From assembly GCA_000827495.1 (NCBI GenBank), contig KN817528.1, positions 496,001 to 560,000 of the forward strand: a DNA stretch of 64,000 nucleotides, written 5' to 3'. Of the stretch, positions 36,473 to 50,800 are shown piece by piece. Source of the DNA: Hypholoma sublateritium FD-334 SS-4. Lineage: Eukaryota; Basidiomycota; Agaricomycetes; Agaricales; Strophariaceae. The stretch's first letter is position 1. Every line of letters begins with the position of its first letter. The notes beneath the pieces are model-generated. The model ran no database searches, was not told the DNA's origin, and saw only the letters and a program-made list of their open reading frames with translations. The position numbers and the translations under genes are program-made.

Positions 36473-36854
36473 TTCCTAAGAACAGAGTGGGGATGAGAAC
36501 GTATGAGATTAGGAGGATGGAAGTGCTAATTAGAAACTGTGCGCAGCGACCGCGGCGACCAAGCGGCGGCCAAGCGGCGGCGACGATCTCAGTTCGGCAG
36601 AGGGCAATTATGTAACCCCAAAGCTGTGCTACTGGACCGACGCGCCGCCAAGCTCCGGACCCTGCTCTCGACTCATAACCACTCTTATTGCCCTAATTAC
36701 GCGCTCTTTCTGCTTCTTCCGCTGACTCACGTCGTGGCCATTGTAAATGTCAAGTGGAATCTCCCTAACATACCAGCGTGATGTTCTGTCTGCCAGTCGT
36801 GTCGGGCCCAGCACCATAGTACCCCTGGAGAGCAAGCCCCTCGCCGCGGATCTT
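36473..36854. promoter_or_regulatory. Divergent promoter region, LysM protein / ATG17
   Basis: About 380 bp between divergent starts. It includes an alternative in-frame ATG for ATG17 at 36747. Confidence 0.5.
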
Positions 36855-38806
36855 ATGAACCAGACGCATTTGGTTTCTCTTGTGCTCCAGTCCAAGAAAG
36901 CTCTGCAGCAGGGAGAACACCTTTGCACCGATGCCCATGACTCCTCCCACGCGTCCGCTCAGGCGGCGATCGACGTCCTGGCATTGGACGCCAAAGTCAA
37001 ATGGGTAGTGGAGGTGGTCGTAGAACAACTAAAGGTCAGTCTTGACGCGGACTGTATGTGCAGGAGCTGACCTCTGTCTGCCGTTAGCTTGCCGCGAGTG
37101 TTGCAAAGACGATCGAGGAGAAACGAACATATGTTGCGAAACAAATACATGTGCGCCGTTCTTCAGATCCAATATGCTGTGCTATGGAACGCTTACGCGC
37201 TGCAGGAATGGGACATCATGCGCACAAAGCGTACCGACGCGTTGGACGAGATACTCGAGGCGCTTGGCGCACAGGTGGTGCCCCCCGACTTCTACGAGAC
37301 CGCAATTGACAATTCGCTCTTTGGGAGTCAGCACCCTTCCGACGTTGAGCCTGCCGCCAGCAACCACAGATCGACGAAGTCTTCAACGAGCGTTGGGAAG
37401 GGCTCGGGGAGCTATAGTTACTTTAATGACAAAGGGCGAAGCAACGCCAATGCGTCTGTCAACTATGGGCGGCCGTCAACGTCGCCCGTCTCGCCGTCCG
37501 CCACCATTCGCCGAAATGGCTCTCTGCGCAAAGATATATCTGGTTCAAATCACATTGAAAAGGGCGTAGTCAGCAAGAATTTAATGGAAGACCGAAAGCG
37601 TTGGAAAACGCTACGCGACTTTGTCGACGACCAGGCCATTGAAGACACGATAGAGATGATTGAAACCGACCGCTCAAATTTGGATGTGAGTGACACATAT
37701 CCCACTGCTGCTATATATATCATATATCCTCATTCTTCTGCCTTACAGAAAATCACCGGGCGAACGGATGGCTATCCAGAGACACTGACGCGGACAATCC
37801 AGTCTATCCAAGCAGCGTTGCCGTTTCCAGAGCCAGGCGCAGCGGAGACGCTGGCGACGACCCAAAGCATAATCGTAGCCCAGGACGAGCGGGTTCATGC
37901 AATGGCTTCAGTCCTAGAAAATCTTGCGAGTCACTACAACGGGATGGCGACCGCCTTGAAAGAGACTGAAGTCGGAGAGGTCTTCGATGAAGAGGACTGG
38001 CAAGGTAGCTGCTACTACCTCGATAATTTCCAGTGCACGTTGACAGTTGCAAGTCATGAACAGGGACACCGAGGAACTTCCCGCCGTTGTCGCCGAGCTG
38101 GAGGAAATAGCGCACGCCGTGCATGGATATCAGTAGGGATGTTGGCATTTATGGCGATGTGTGTGCTGACGAAGTGCCGCACTTGTAGTGCGCAACTGGG
38201 GACTATGAGGGACGATCTCAAGAAGGACCTCGAGCACCTGCACAGCGTGCTCGACGACCTCGAGGAGCTGGGCGAGATCATGGGCGAGATGATCGCAACG
38301 CAAGAAACCGTCGAGGTCAGCGACACAACAACCCTGTCTCCCGTGCGCCGTATGCTAACTCGCATTTCCACTGGACAGGCGGAGGCACTGGAGGAGCTCG
38401 CACCGCTGCACCAGCACCTGTCGGCGCTGCAGCAACTCCACGAACAGTACGTCGCTTACCGCATGGCGTTCAACAAGCTCCTGCTCGAGATCGCGCGCCG
38501 GCGGCAATACCGCGAAGCCGCGGAGAACATCGCGCGCGGCATGATGCGCCAGCTTGAATCGATGACGGAGGGTGTGTGCCTTCTTGCCTACCCGACATGC
38601 ATGATTATTGACGAAAACAAATGTTTGCAGAGGAGGACCGCGTGCGGGCGCACTTCAACGCAGAGTATGGTCAGCACCTCCCGGAGGACCTGTGTCTGTC
38701 CATCGCGAATGCGCCGACGGCGTGGGAGATCGCACCGGTAGAGGGCACGACTTTTGAGGTGCTGCCGCACATCGACGGAGATCTTATTGCGGAGGTGGGT
38801 GGTTGA
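36855..38806 (+). CDS. ATG17: Autophagy scaffold protein Atg17
   Basis: Scaffold of the Atg1 kinase complex, which organises the pre-autophagosomal structure. It starts MNQTHLVSLVLQSKKALQQG, as in other fungal Atg17 proteins; an in-frame ATG at 36747 would add 36 residues. Family blocks: AAIDVLALDAKVKWVVEVV, QLKLAASVAKTIEEKRTYV across an intron (about 37036-37087), EWDIMRTKRTDALDEILEAL after a second intron, then a Ser/Asn-rich insert, and long coiled-coil segments such as MRDDLKKDLEHLHSVLDDLE. The C-terminus has the conserved EDLCLSIANAPTAWEIAP. Two or three further introns lie between 37686 and 38630. The final residues after GDLIAEV are uncertain, as GTGGGT at 38794 could also be a donor. 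Confidence 0.88.
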
Positions 38807-39280
38807 TTTTGCTGTGCGCTACTGGGTTGTTGAAGCATCATATTCAGGCAAGAGAGAGGATTGGATACGGAGAGGGGCCCCCTGGTGGAGAAAGCGTGTA
38901 AGGGTTATTGGTATACATATCGATGGAGCGGCGTACCTCATTCTGAGCGCTGGACTTTTTTTTGATTTTTCAACAGCATACTTGATACTTACCGTATCTT
39001 CCTCTTATCTCCGATTCTGCTCCCCTTGCTCTGAAAGATTTTGAGTACGATAATATATTAGGGTAGTAATTCTAATCATTTGCATCGTTGCCCGTCGTGC
39101 TTTTGGGCCCTCCAAATAATTCAATATAGTGATATTAATGTAAAATTGAGAAACAGACAATTTGAGCCAAGCATCCGACTTCGAGCATATTTGTTTGGCG
39201 GCGTTGTTGTAGCCAAACATGACGTTTAGACCCCTGGCTGCGACGCCTGCGGCAAGACAACTATTGATTGAGTCTTGACC
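38807..39280. other. Intergenic between ATG17 and ARP3
   Basis: About 470 bp, AT-rich; 3' UTR of ATG17 and promoter of ARP3. Nothing else seen. Confidence 0.5.
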
Positions 39281-41045
39281 ATGTCTGTGCTCGCTCCAAT
39301 CATCTGCGATAATGGGACAGGGTACTCAAAAGTAGGGTATGTATTCAGCCTAGCATCCTGAAATACTGTCTATTGACATTTGCGGTGAAGCTTTGCAGGG
39401 AATTCGGATCCTTCATTGTGCGTCCTATCTTCATCTGGTTTCCAGCCCTCGTGCGGACGGCTGAGCTGACGGGGGTATCGCGCCAAATAGTGTGTTCCCC
39501 ACTGCCATTGCGACGCGTGGATCGGCGTCCCAGTCAGCCCGCGCGCCCGCCATTCCGAGCAAACCAGGTCACCTTGCGTCGAAGAGGGGTGTTGAGGATC
39601 TTGATTTCTTCATCGGCGATGAGGCTCTCGCCAACGCGAAGACACCGGGGTACGGGGTACACTATCCCATCCGCCACGGCATGATTGACAACTGGGACCA
39701 CATGGAGCGCTACTGGGAGCAGACGATCTTCAAGTATCTGCGCGCGGAGCCAGAGGACCACTACTTCCTTCTCGTGCGTATAATCACCATCCGCAGCCGC
39801 CTGTATCTGAAATCGCTGCGTGCGTCTGACAGACTGAACCCCCCCTCAATGCGCCGGAGAACAGAGAGCAGACTGCGGAGATCTTCTTCGAGTCGTTCAA
39901 CATCAAGGGGCTGTACATCGCCGTGCAAGCCGTGCTCGCGCTCGCCGCCTCGTGGTCGTCGAACCGCGTCACTGACCGCACGCTCACCGGCACCGTCATA
40001 GACTCCGGCGACGGTGTCACGCACGTCATCCCCTGCGCGGAGGGCTATGTCATCGGTAGCGCCATCAAGCACATCCCCATCGCCGGCCGCGACATCTCGC
40101 AGTTCGTGCTGAACTTAATGCGCGAGCGCGGCGAGATGGTAAACGTGCCGCCCGAGGACCAGCTCAAGGTCGCGAGCAAGGTCAAGGAGAACTACAGCTA
40201 CGTCTGCCAGGACATCGTGCGCGAGTTCCGCAAGTACGACGAGGAGCCGTTGAAGTACTTTGAGCGCTACGATGGCGAGCACAGCGTCACAGGAAGGGTG
40301 CGTGAACGTTCTTCGAAGTAGATAGACGATATCTTACATTCTCTTCAGAAATACGGCGTCGACGTTGGCTACGAGCGCTTCCTTGCCCCCGAGATCTTCT
40401 TCAACCCCGAAATCTATTCATCCGAATTCCTGACCCCTCTCCCCGAAATCGTCGATGACGTTATCCAGCAGTCCCCGATCGATGTGCGTCGCGGTCTGTA
40501 CAAGGTGCGTGCACCCTCACACACAGCGCAACCCGGCTCTTGACGGGACCAAAATAGAACATCGTCCTCTCCGGCGGCTCGACCATGTTCCAGCACTTCG
40601 GCAACCGCCTGAAGCGCGACCTCAAGCAGATCGTCGACCGCCGGCTCGACGCGAACGCCACGGCGAGCGGCAGCCACCTGCGCGTACGTCGCACCACTCC
40701 TCACGCTCATCTGCGCTGCGCTGACCCATTGTCCCCGCGCGAAGTCGTCCGGCGTAGATGTCGACGTTATCTCGCACAAGCGCCAACGGTGCGTGACCCC
40801 TTTACACCCTTGCCTCGCTGACCTTCCTCTTCTCTCCCCACCCGCCTACAGGTACGCCGTGTGGTTCGGCGGCTCGCTGCTGGCCTCTCTGGTGCGTGTC
40901 CCCTGCCCCTCCGCTCGCTGCGCAGTGCCAATCATACATGTGTGCGCAGCCCGACTTCTACACATCATGCCACACGAAGGCGCAGTACGACGAGGTCGGC
41001 CCGAGCATTTGCAGGCGCTACCAAATCTTCGGCAGCTCGACGTAG
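39281..41045 (+). CDS. ARP3: Actin-related protein 3 (Arp2/3 complex)
   Basis: Arp3, an actin-like ATPase subunit of the Arp2/3 complex that nucleates branched actin. It starts [19 protein letters not shown]; a short intron-bounded exon supplies FAGNSDPSF, then VFPTAIATR. Further blocks: [58 protein letters not shown] (nucleotide binding), [20 protein letters not shown] and [17 protein letters not shown], closing [10 protein letters not shown] with TAG at 41043-41045. Length and motif order are typical. At least seven introns. Strong preference for G/C at third positions in later exons fits a well-expressed housekeeping gene. Confidence 0.95.
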
Positions 41046-42964
41046 GGCGTATCACCACCACCATCATCATTATAACCAGAATCGCAAGCGTAGAAACGGA
41101 CAAAGGGAAGGCGGAAGGGCGCGCGCTGGGCAGGCTGTATATGGCTGCGCTTGGCGCTGTTTTGGTTCTCGTATTTTAAATGAACGGAATGTATATACAC
41201 TTGCACGTCAGTAGGGCGGCGACGATGCGTACGGACAGAGGTGGACTGGGCGAGTGAAGGCGCTCATGGCATTATTGTGCGCACACAGTAGCACCGTATT
41301 AATTTGATCAAGAGGGTGATTTCTGGCAGCCGGGCATGCAAGAACGCAGCTTCATTCCCCCGGACACGCCTCTTTCTTCCGGGGGCCAGGTCGAGCTGCC
41401 TCGCAATGCGCCGTGAGTTTTGCAGCCCTGCTGCGGTCCCAGCCAAGTCCCAGCGTAAATGCGGGGCGCCATTGGCATGCGTCCTTGTACTAACTATGAA
41501 GCATGTTTGAATCAATATCATTATTATGGGCCCTGTAACACACGATAGCTAATAATGCCTGGAATATGTATCAAATCGAATTCCCATTGGAAAAGACAGA
41601 GCAGAATGTAAGACGACTATTGACTACATAGTACAAATAGGAGTAAATGATATCCAGTGAGCATTAAAATATTAATCTGTGGTAAATCACGAAGGGAAGC
41701 GAAGGCGAGAGAACAGACATCGTGACTGTCTGGTTTTGTGCATTTCACCGTCCTCCTTGAAATCACTACCAACCTGTTGGGGGAGTGACCAAAAAATATA
41801 ACCTTAGGCCCGCTGGCGCGGCAATGCCCGCTACCTCTCATTTCTAACGTGCAAAATTGATCGAATTTGTGTATGTACGATGAGGTCAAATACGCTAAGA
41901 TCTCAAATTAGGGGGAATTAAATGGTAGCAACAGCAGTATTTCCTGAAGACGGCGGTTGGGCATGGGACAAATATACAAGAATTGGTGAAACGAGCGAAG
42001 AATCCCCGAACGAGTCCATTGGGACCTAACACTGTCGAGACCATCAACAGTGCCATCGATGACAAAGTCAATGGCGCACGTAAAAGACTCGCATCCGGAG
42101 AATAGGAAACTACTTACACGAGCATGAATATTGCTCAGAGTTAGCATGCGGCACCATATCGCGAAGCTGAGCGCTGATACTATCGGACGTTGATCGGACG
42201 GAGAGCTTTGAGGGAATGAGAAGGAAATCAGTGGTGATTAGTCGGAAAAGTCGCCAACTAGCAAATTTTACGATTCGGAATAAATGATATACGCCGTGAT
42301 TCATGAGGCCCGAGGCCTTGAGGCCTCATGCATGGCTCGCTCACGTCGTTAACTTCGAGGTTCTCGTAAATTTCCTTGCTTGCAAGGGTTCAACGTTCAT
42401 CGAGCACGGTACCAGGTGGCCTCGTACACGCGTTGCTGAACATCCATGCCCAGCCACTAGTCACTGGCACCAAATCGGTGCGAACTAGACGTGCGAGGCT
42501 GCGTACCCGTCCCCAGCGCCATATAGTGACGGCGGACGCAGCTACAACCCACTGAACCAGTGCGCAGATCAAACAGAAAGCTGCGCTGCTCATTACTTAT
42601 CAGCTGTCCCGTCGACTTCAGTAAACGATGTAAGTAATTACCAATTTCTCAAGCAAGGCTTGAGCCGCCGCAACGGCGGCATTTCGCTAGTTACTGCTGT
42701 CTACTTAATTGTTGTCGAAGCTTGGTCGAAGCTAAGTTTGCTACTTTGGATCAAATGGAAGACCTATGTCCGCCTTTCCATCACTGCAAGGTCTTACATT
42801 TGATCTTGATCCAAAATCCTGGCTTCATACAGTCGCTTTCATGCAACTTTCACGTCAGTTTTGTCCTCTAATGCAACTCTAATGCGTGACTTAGATAGCA
42901 TATAAATAATCTTGCCTAGGACAGCATTTTTGGCAACGGGACCCCCACTACTAGGCAAGCTACA
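41046..42964. other. Gene-poor region between ARP3 and the lectin gene
   Basis: About 1.9 kb. Open frames are short and unrecognised, including one on the minus strand near 42390-42593 with a hydrophobic stretch. A 9-bp inverted repeat CATGAGGCC/GGCCTCATG at 42302-42330 could form a hairpin. No RNA gene seen. Confidence 0.45.
42302..42330. repeat. Short perfect inverted repeat
   Basis: CATGAGGCC and GGCCTCATG separated by 11 nt. Could form a stem-loop; no transposon features flank it. Confidence 0.55.
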
Positions 42965-44419
42965 ATGCAACCCACTGAAATCGCCACCAATGTCACCAAC
43001 CACTTGCAAGGCGATGATACCGAGAACAAGGACAACGTTGAACAGGAGGTGAATCTTTGAAAGTCAAGTTGTTCGCGTTTTTCATTTTGCTGAGACTAGT
43101 CCAGGAGAACAACCGTCATTCTGCCGCGTCCAAAGGGTTGGACCAGGTGAATGTCAGCCCAGAAAAAGTTGTCGAGCAACAGGTCGGCTTTCGTGTTGGT
43201 CTCGTCTACGTTTATGACCCGTTGACGGTACTCGATGATTGATCAGGAATTCTTCAGCCAGCTTGAAGGTTCTAATAACAACTTCATTGCGATTTCAACT
43301 ATAATCCCTGTTGAAGGGGTGCAGATGACTGTGAGTCGGTATTTACCACACGATTTTAAATATCACACCGAACTACTCCGCCAGACCGGTCCCGGACGCA
43401 AAGAGGTATTTGCATGGCGTCTCGTATTTTGGTTATAGGACTGACAGCAATGCAGAATACGACTACTCTTGAAGAATTTCATGAGCAGGACGATACAAAT
43501 GATCAGGCCGTGCGCGTGATTCCCGACCTGCAGTTTGCTTCTCAAGCCGTTACCACTGTCAGTGTGTACCGTTTCACACCTCTGTTTATGATTTTGATCA
43601 ATAGTCCAGCGTTCGGCGAATACCGTAGTCTTAGCCAGCTACACGACCACAAACACAAGCCCACGGACTGAAAACGAGATAAGAATCCATATCCATCCTC
43701 GTCAGGTAATTCGGCCACTGGTCGCAGCATGTATCGACATGTTCGACATGGATGTCCGTCATAAGAACCTTCGACTATTTGTCACTGCTCCTCCCGATCG
43801 ACTTAGCGTCGACAGCTTTTCCCTGAGAATGGGGACGTGGGGTAACCGAGTCCTACACAACATCGGCACATCGTACATGTGGGCCACGCCAACCCCTGAT
43901 ATCCAAACGGGTACCTTCCTGTGGAAAAGGGGCATGACAAGGGAAGAAACATTTGTTACTTGGAATTTCCTGTTCCTGAGCGAACCACAATTTTTTGTGG
44001 GGATCCGCTCCATTAACATATCCGACAATTGGCGCGTTAACATGCGGATCCCCCAGATGGATTCTCACCGACAAGGGTTTACCTTCATGGTTGACGATCA
44101 CGGAAGTGTGGTGCTCGAGGAGGTAACGCTGCAGTGGGTTGCCACTACAAGCAATCGATTCAGGACAGGTACATTTGCAGTGCCAAACACTGTCACCCTC
44201 CAAAGACCTGCAGTTATACCGATCACCTTCGCCTCCATCGACAATTCACACCCCCAAGTCATGCTGGGGATCACCGTGATAGACTTGCAGTCATCGGTCA
44301 ACGCCCGCGTCAAGGTTAGCGCCGAGAACATAACAAACAACACTTTTAACATCCGGGTCGAGACATGGAATAAGAGTGCCATATGGGGTCTAGAAGGACG
44401 CTACCTACTTTACGCCTAA
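42965..44419 (+). CDS. Protein with tandem H-type lectin repeats
   Basis: The C-terminal frame (43739-44419) shows repeats of the H-type lectin pattern, a small beta-sandwich sugar-binding domain known from Helix agglutinin and Discoidin. The last repeat has ITFASIDNSHPQVMLGITVI, NARVKVSAENITNNTF and ETWNKSAIWG. The one before has TWNFLFLSEPQFFVGIRSIN, NWRVNMRIPQMDSHRQGFTF and LQWVA. An earlier one ends NLRLFVTAPPDRLSVDSFSL and TWGNRVLHNIGTSYMWA. There are therefore probably three repeats, the first starting in upstream exons. The N-terminal part (from ATG 42965, MQPTEIATNVTNHLQGDD) is split by several short introns that I could not fix with confidence. No signal peptide. Sugar specificity is unknown; such lectins in mushrooms are often cytosolic. 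Confidence 0.7.
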
Positions 44420-44626
44420 CTCGAATACGATGAGAACCCCCATTATTCTGCACTAGTATTTGTATGATTCGAAATTTCCAAGACCTTTGTGCCATAGTAT
44501 GCCAATTCGACCGTGGCCGATTCAAGTACACAGTAGCAGGCTGCAGCAACAAATGAATTGTGACCAAAACGCACCTCTTGAGGTGGTCTTAAATGCGCCA
44601 ACTTGCATAGTAACGGGTTGGTACCT

Positions 44627-47187
<2,561 letters not shown>

Positions 47188-47855
47188 CGTGGGGCGGAGC
47201 AAAGCGTACATTGCCCCAATAAGGCAAAGCTTCCTAATAAGGACGCTCACGTGGGAAATCCGGGCACCGGCCGCCTTGTTCTTCGCGTTTCATCAATGCA
47301 TGTACAAAAAAGGATTCAAAGCGTCGTCGCTACTATCGTCTATGCCCTTTTCCGGGAATACTGGTCATGCTGCAACAATCTGGGCTATCTTTAGGCTGCG
47401 CCCTGCAAGCTTCTGCAGCAGATAACAGAAAACAGTGCGAGTCATTCAGACTGTTCTCCATCGATATAAGATCCTGGAAATATTTCCCCTTTGTTCACAA
47501 CATATCATTGTGCCCCCTTTGCGTAGCCCCCACCACCATCGTCCGCGAAATCCCCAGCGCACTTGTGCGTTTGCCCGTTGCCAGACACAACAACACCACC
47601 ACTAATCGCATTTCAAACAGAAATCCTCCGCGCGATCCCATTGAGCACGAAAATCTTTGTTTTATTGTAATTTCCCCATTGTCGCACAGCCATTGTAGCG
47701 ACCGGAAACATTCCTGGGCCACTCGTCCTCGTACTTCAAATTGCGTTCTACCATCTACCACCACAACCACTGCCCATCCCCCGAGCGTACAGTCCCCCCT
47801 CTCATAGAAACATATCCCCAGGCCAATAGCCTCAAACTCTGACATATTCGCAACA
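47188..47855. promoter_or_regulatory. Bidirectional promoter, SelO / unknown gene (right arm)
   Basis: 668 bp between divergent starts. Much of it matches 30094-30760 on the other strand, so promoter and leader elements were copied with the duplication. Confidence 0.6.
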
Positions 47856-50800
47856 ATGCACGGACCACAGGTACGCTAACCCCACCGGGTGGCAAAAGGC
47901 CCAAGCTCACCATTGTCCCCAGAAACCGCAGACGCCCGCTAGCGAAGGCAAGGGCAAAGGCAGGGCGATGCCGCCCATCGATTGGCCCACACGCAATAAC
48001 ACCACAGACGACGCCGACGGCGAATTCGCCGTCGACATACAGCGCGCGATCGCCGAGTCGCGCAGAAACGCAAACGCAGACGCCACTCGCCACTCGAGCG
48101 GCGGCGGCGACCCCGGCCCCAGCAGCAGCAGTAGTAGTCGCGCATCCTCCGTCTCCTCCGCGCGCTTCAGTTCTCCAGGCCCGAACTACTCGCCCATGTC
48201 CCCGTCCACGCCCGTGAGCAGCCCGATGTCGACATCATCAACCCGCGCGAGCAGTCCCAACCTCGCATCGCACTACGCCCGCACCCCACCGCGCTCGCCC
48301 GGCCCCGCGCACACAACCTACGCACGCAGCAACTCACCCTCGCCTTCGGCGCCCGGTGCGAACGCCCCACGCAGCATGACGAATCCCGTCACGGAGTCGT
48401 ACCGCTTCGTGTCGCCCGCGTCGGCGTTCGCGCGCGCACCCACATCCCAAGCCCAAGCCCAGCCCCGGGCGCACCTCCAGCCCACACGTGCCGCGCCGCC
48501 CCCACCCCAGCAGCCGCAGGGCAGTTGGCCGCGGCTCACGCCCGCGCAACGCGCCGCGGCGGGCATAACGCAGACCTATCACAAACTCAGTCCCGTGTCG
48601 CGCGCGAGCTCCTCCTCCTCCTCCTCCTCCTCATCATCATCATCAGGCGCAGATACGAGCGCGAACACCAAACCACCGGCAGCAACAGATATGGACACAA
48701 CACCCGCACACGAAAACAGGACGAGCCTAGCGGTCGAGGACGAGGACGAGGACGAGGACGCAGGGCTCGAAGAAATTCATATCAACATCCCCGCGGGGGT
48801 GGCGGCGGACATGCGCAGTGTCCGTCCACCATCAACGCGCGGAGATGATGTGAAAATGCTTGACTTCAAGCCGTTCGTCGTCACCGTTGCCACCACCACG
48901 ACCGCGCCGAACACAAAATTCACGTACGCGCACCCCCTGGTGCCGACGCGCGCTGCTGCACACCAGGGAAACGTGAACCCAACCACCACCAGCAGTAACA
49001 ACATCAAAGCACCACCAGCGCGCGCGGCTGCCTTGGGCAGCCCGCCTGCGCCAAGCGCCGTCCCTGGGCCGCCATCCCAGCGCGAGGTCAGGGAGGCGAT
49101 GCTGCGCCGCCTCGAGGAGGAAGAGGAGCGCGAAGAGGCTGCGCGCGAGGAGCGCCTCGCCGCACAGCGCCGCGCGAAGCTCCTCGCATCGCGCCCGCGG
49201 TGGAGCGGGCTGCGGCTCCCTACGGCGACACCGCCTCCACCTGCGCGCACCGAGACGGTGCCCGTAGATGCTGCGATGCACACGGAGCCCGTGCGCCCGG
49301 CGCCCTCCGCACGGCCCGTCGTGGCGCGCAGTGCACCCCCCGCCCCGGATGTCGCCCCGCCGCGTGCCTCCGCCGAGCACGCCAGCGCGCGCGTGGAGGC
49401 CGCGCCTGCAGGCGAAGCAGGTAGTCGCACACCTGCAGCGCCCGCGCAACTCGTGCGCGCCGCGTCCACTGCCGCACGGACTGTCGTCGCGCCCGCGGCG
49501 CCCACCGCACCGACCGTCGCCCCGGCCCGCCACACCCCCGCGCAGGCGACGACCACCCCCGAGCGCGTCGTGGCACCCGCACCCACACCCCGCACTCGTG
49601 CCCACGCGCGGGAGGGGGAGGAAAAGCACAAGCGTGACGCGCTTCTTGCACGGCGCGCGTCGCTCGGCGCGGTCCTCGACGCCGGACTGCTGCCTCCTCC
49701 ACGCGGCGAACCGGAGCTCGCGCGCCGGCCCGCAGCGCTGCAGGAGGAGATCGATGCAAGGCTGCTCCCGCCACTGCCTGCGGACGAGTCGGACGACGAG
49801 GGCAGGGCGAAAGAAAAGAAGACTGAAGAAAAGGAGAAAGAAGGGAAAGAGAGGGAGAGTGAGAAAGAGATGGAGGCGTGCAGGATCCGGTCCCTGGCCA
49901 CATCCCTGCCTGATGTGGCCACGATGCGGAGTACCGCGCCTTCCCCGCAAGCAGAGGGGACGATGGTTCAGACGGGGATGGAGGTGGCCGTGGAGGCACT
50001 TGGGATCCAGGTGGACGACGGCGCCAGCGGACCTGTGTTCGCGGGTGCACCTGTGAGCGACGCGGATGTGGAGATGGACAGCGAGGAAGACGCACAGGTG
50101 GAGAAAGAGCGCGCCAGCGCGCAGCCGCCTGTCCGCGCGGCCGACATCATGGAGCAGGACAACGGCGCCTGGACCGCTTCCGTATACGCCGTGTTCGAGC
50201 CCGCGCTCCCTGCGTACATGGAGCGGCGCCCCACCAGCGCCGCGCGGGCTCCGCTCGCGACATTCGGCACGGCCCACACCACGGTCGTGATCCCGCCGAT
50301 CGATAACGATCTCGCGGCCGATGGGATGGACACGAGGGAGCACGCGAGCTACCTCTACGACACATCGCCCGAGCTGCCGTGCTGCGTCGCAAACGGGGAA
50401 ACAGATACCTGCGCGCCTGTCGCGCCGGCGTACAGCGCGCAGGACGTGGTCATGCAGGACGCGGACACGGCGGTCCAGGTCAGTGTCGAGGGTGCGCTGT
50501 CCGCGGAGGATGCCGCGGTCGTCGCCGCGATGGCGGGCGATCCGGAGCTCGTGCAGCTGCTCGACGAGGAGCTGGACGCGCAGATGGCGGAGATGGCGGC
50601 GGCGGTGGCTGCAGAGGTTGTGGAGGGCGGATGGACGAGCGTCGTCGACGAGACCGAGCAGGCGCGGGCCGGGGACGCACCCGGGGCCGTGCCAAGCGAT
50701 TCGCAGCGTCACGCGGAGGCGCCCACGCACGCCGCCGCGTCTCTCCTCCACGCCGAGTCGGACGACGACGAAGAGGAGGCGCAAGTCGCGAGGCCGCGCA

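Noticed and set aside
36747..36854. Upstream ATG as the ATG17 start
   Set aside because: It would add 36 residues not expected in fungal Atg17. The ATG at 36855 places the conserved LVSLVLQSKKAL block near the N-terminus as usual, though the longer form is not excluded.
42390..42593. 67-codon minus-strand frame with a hydrophobic segment
   Set aside because: Short, no family resemblance and no supporting splice or promoter structure.
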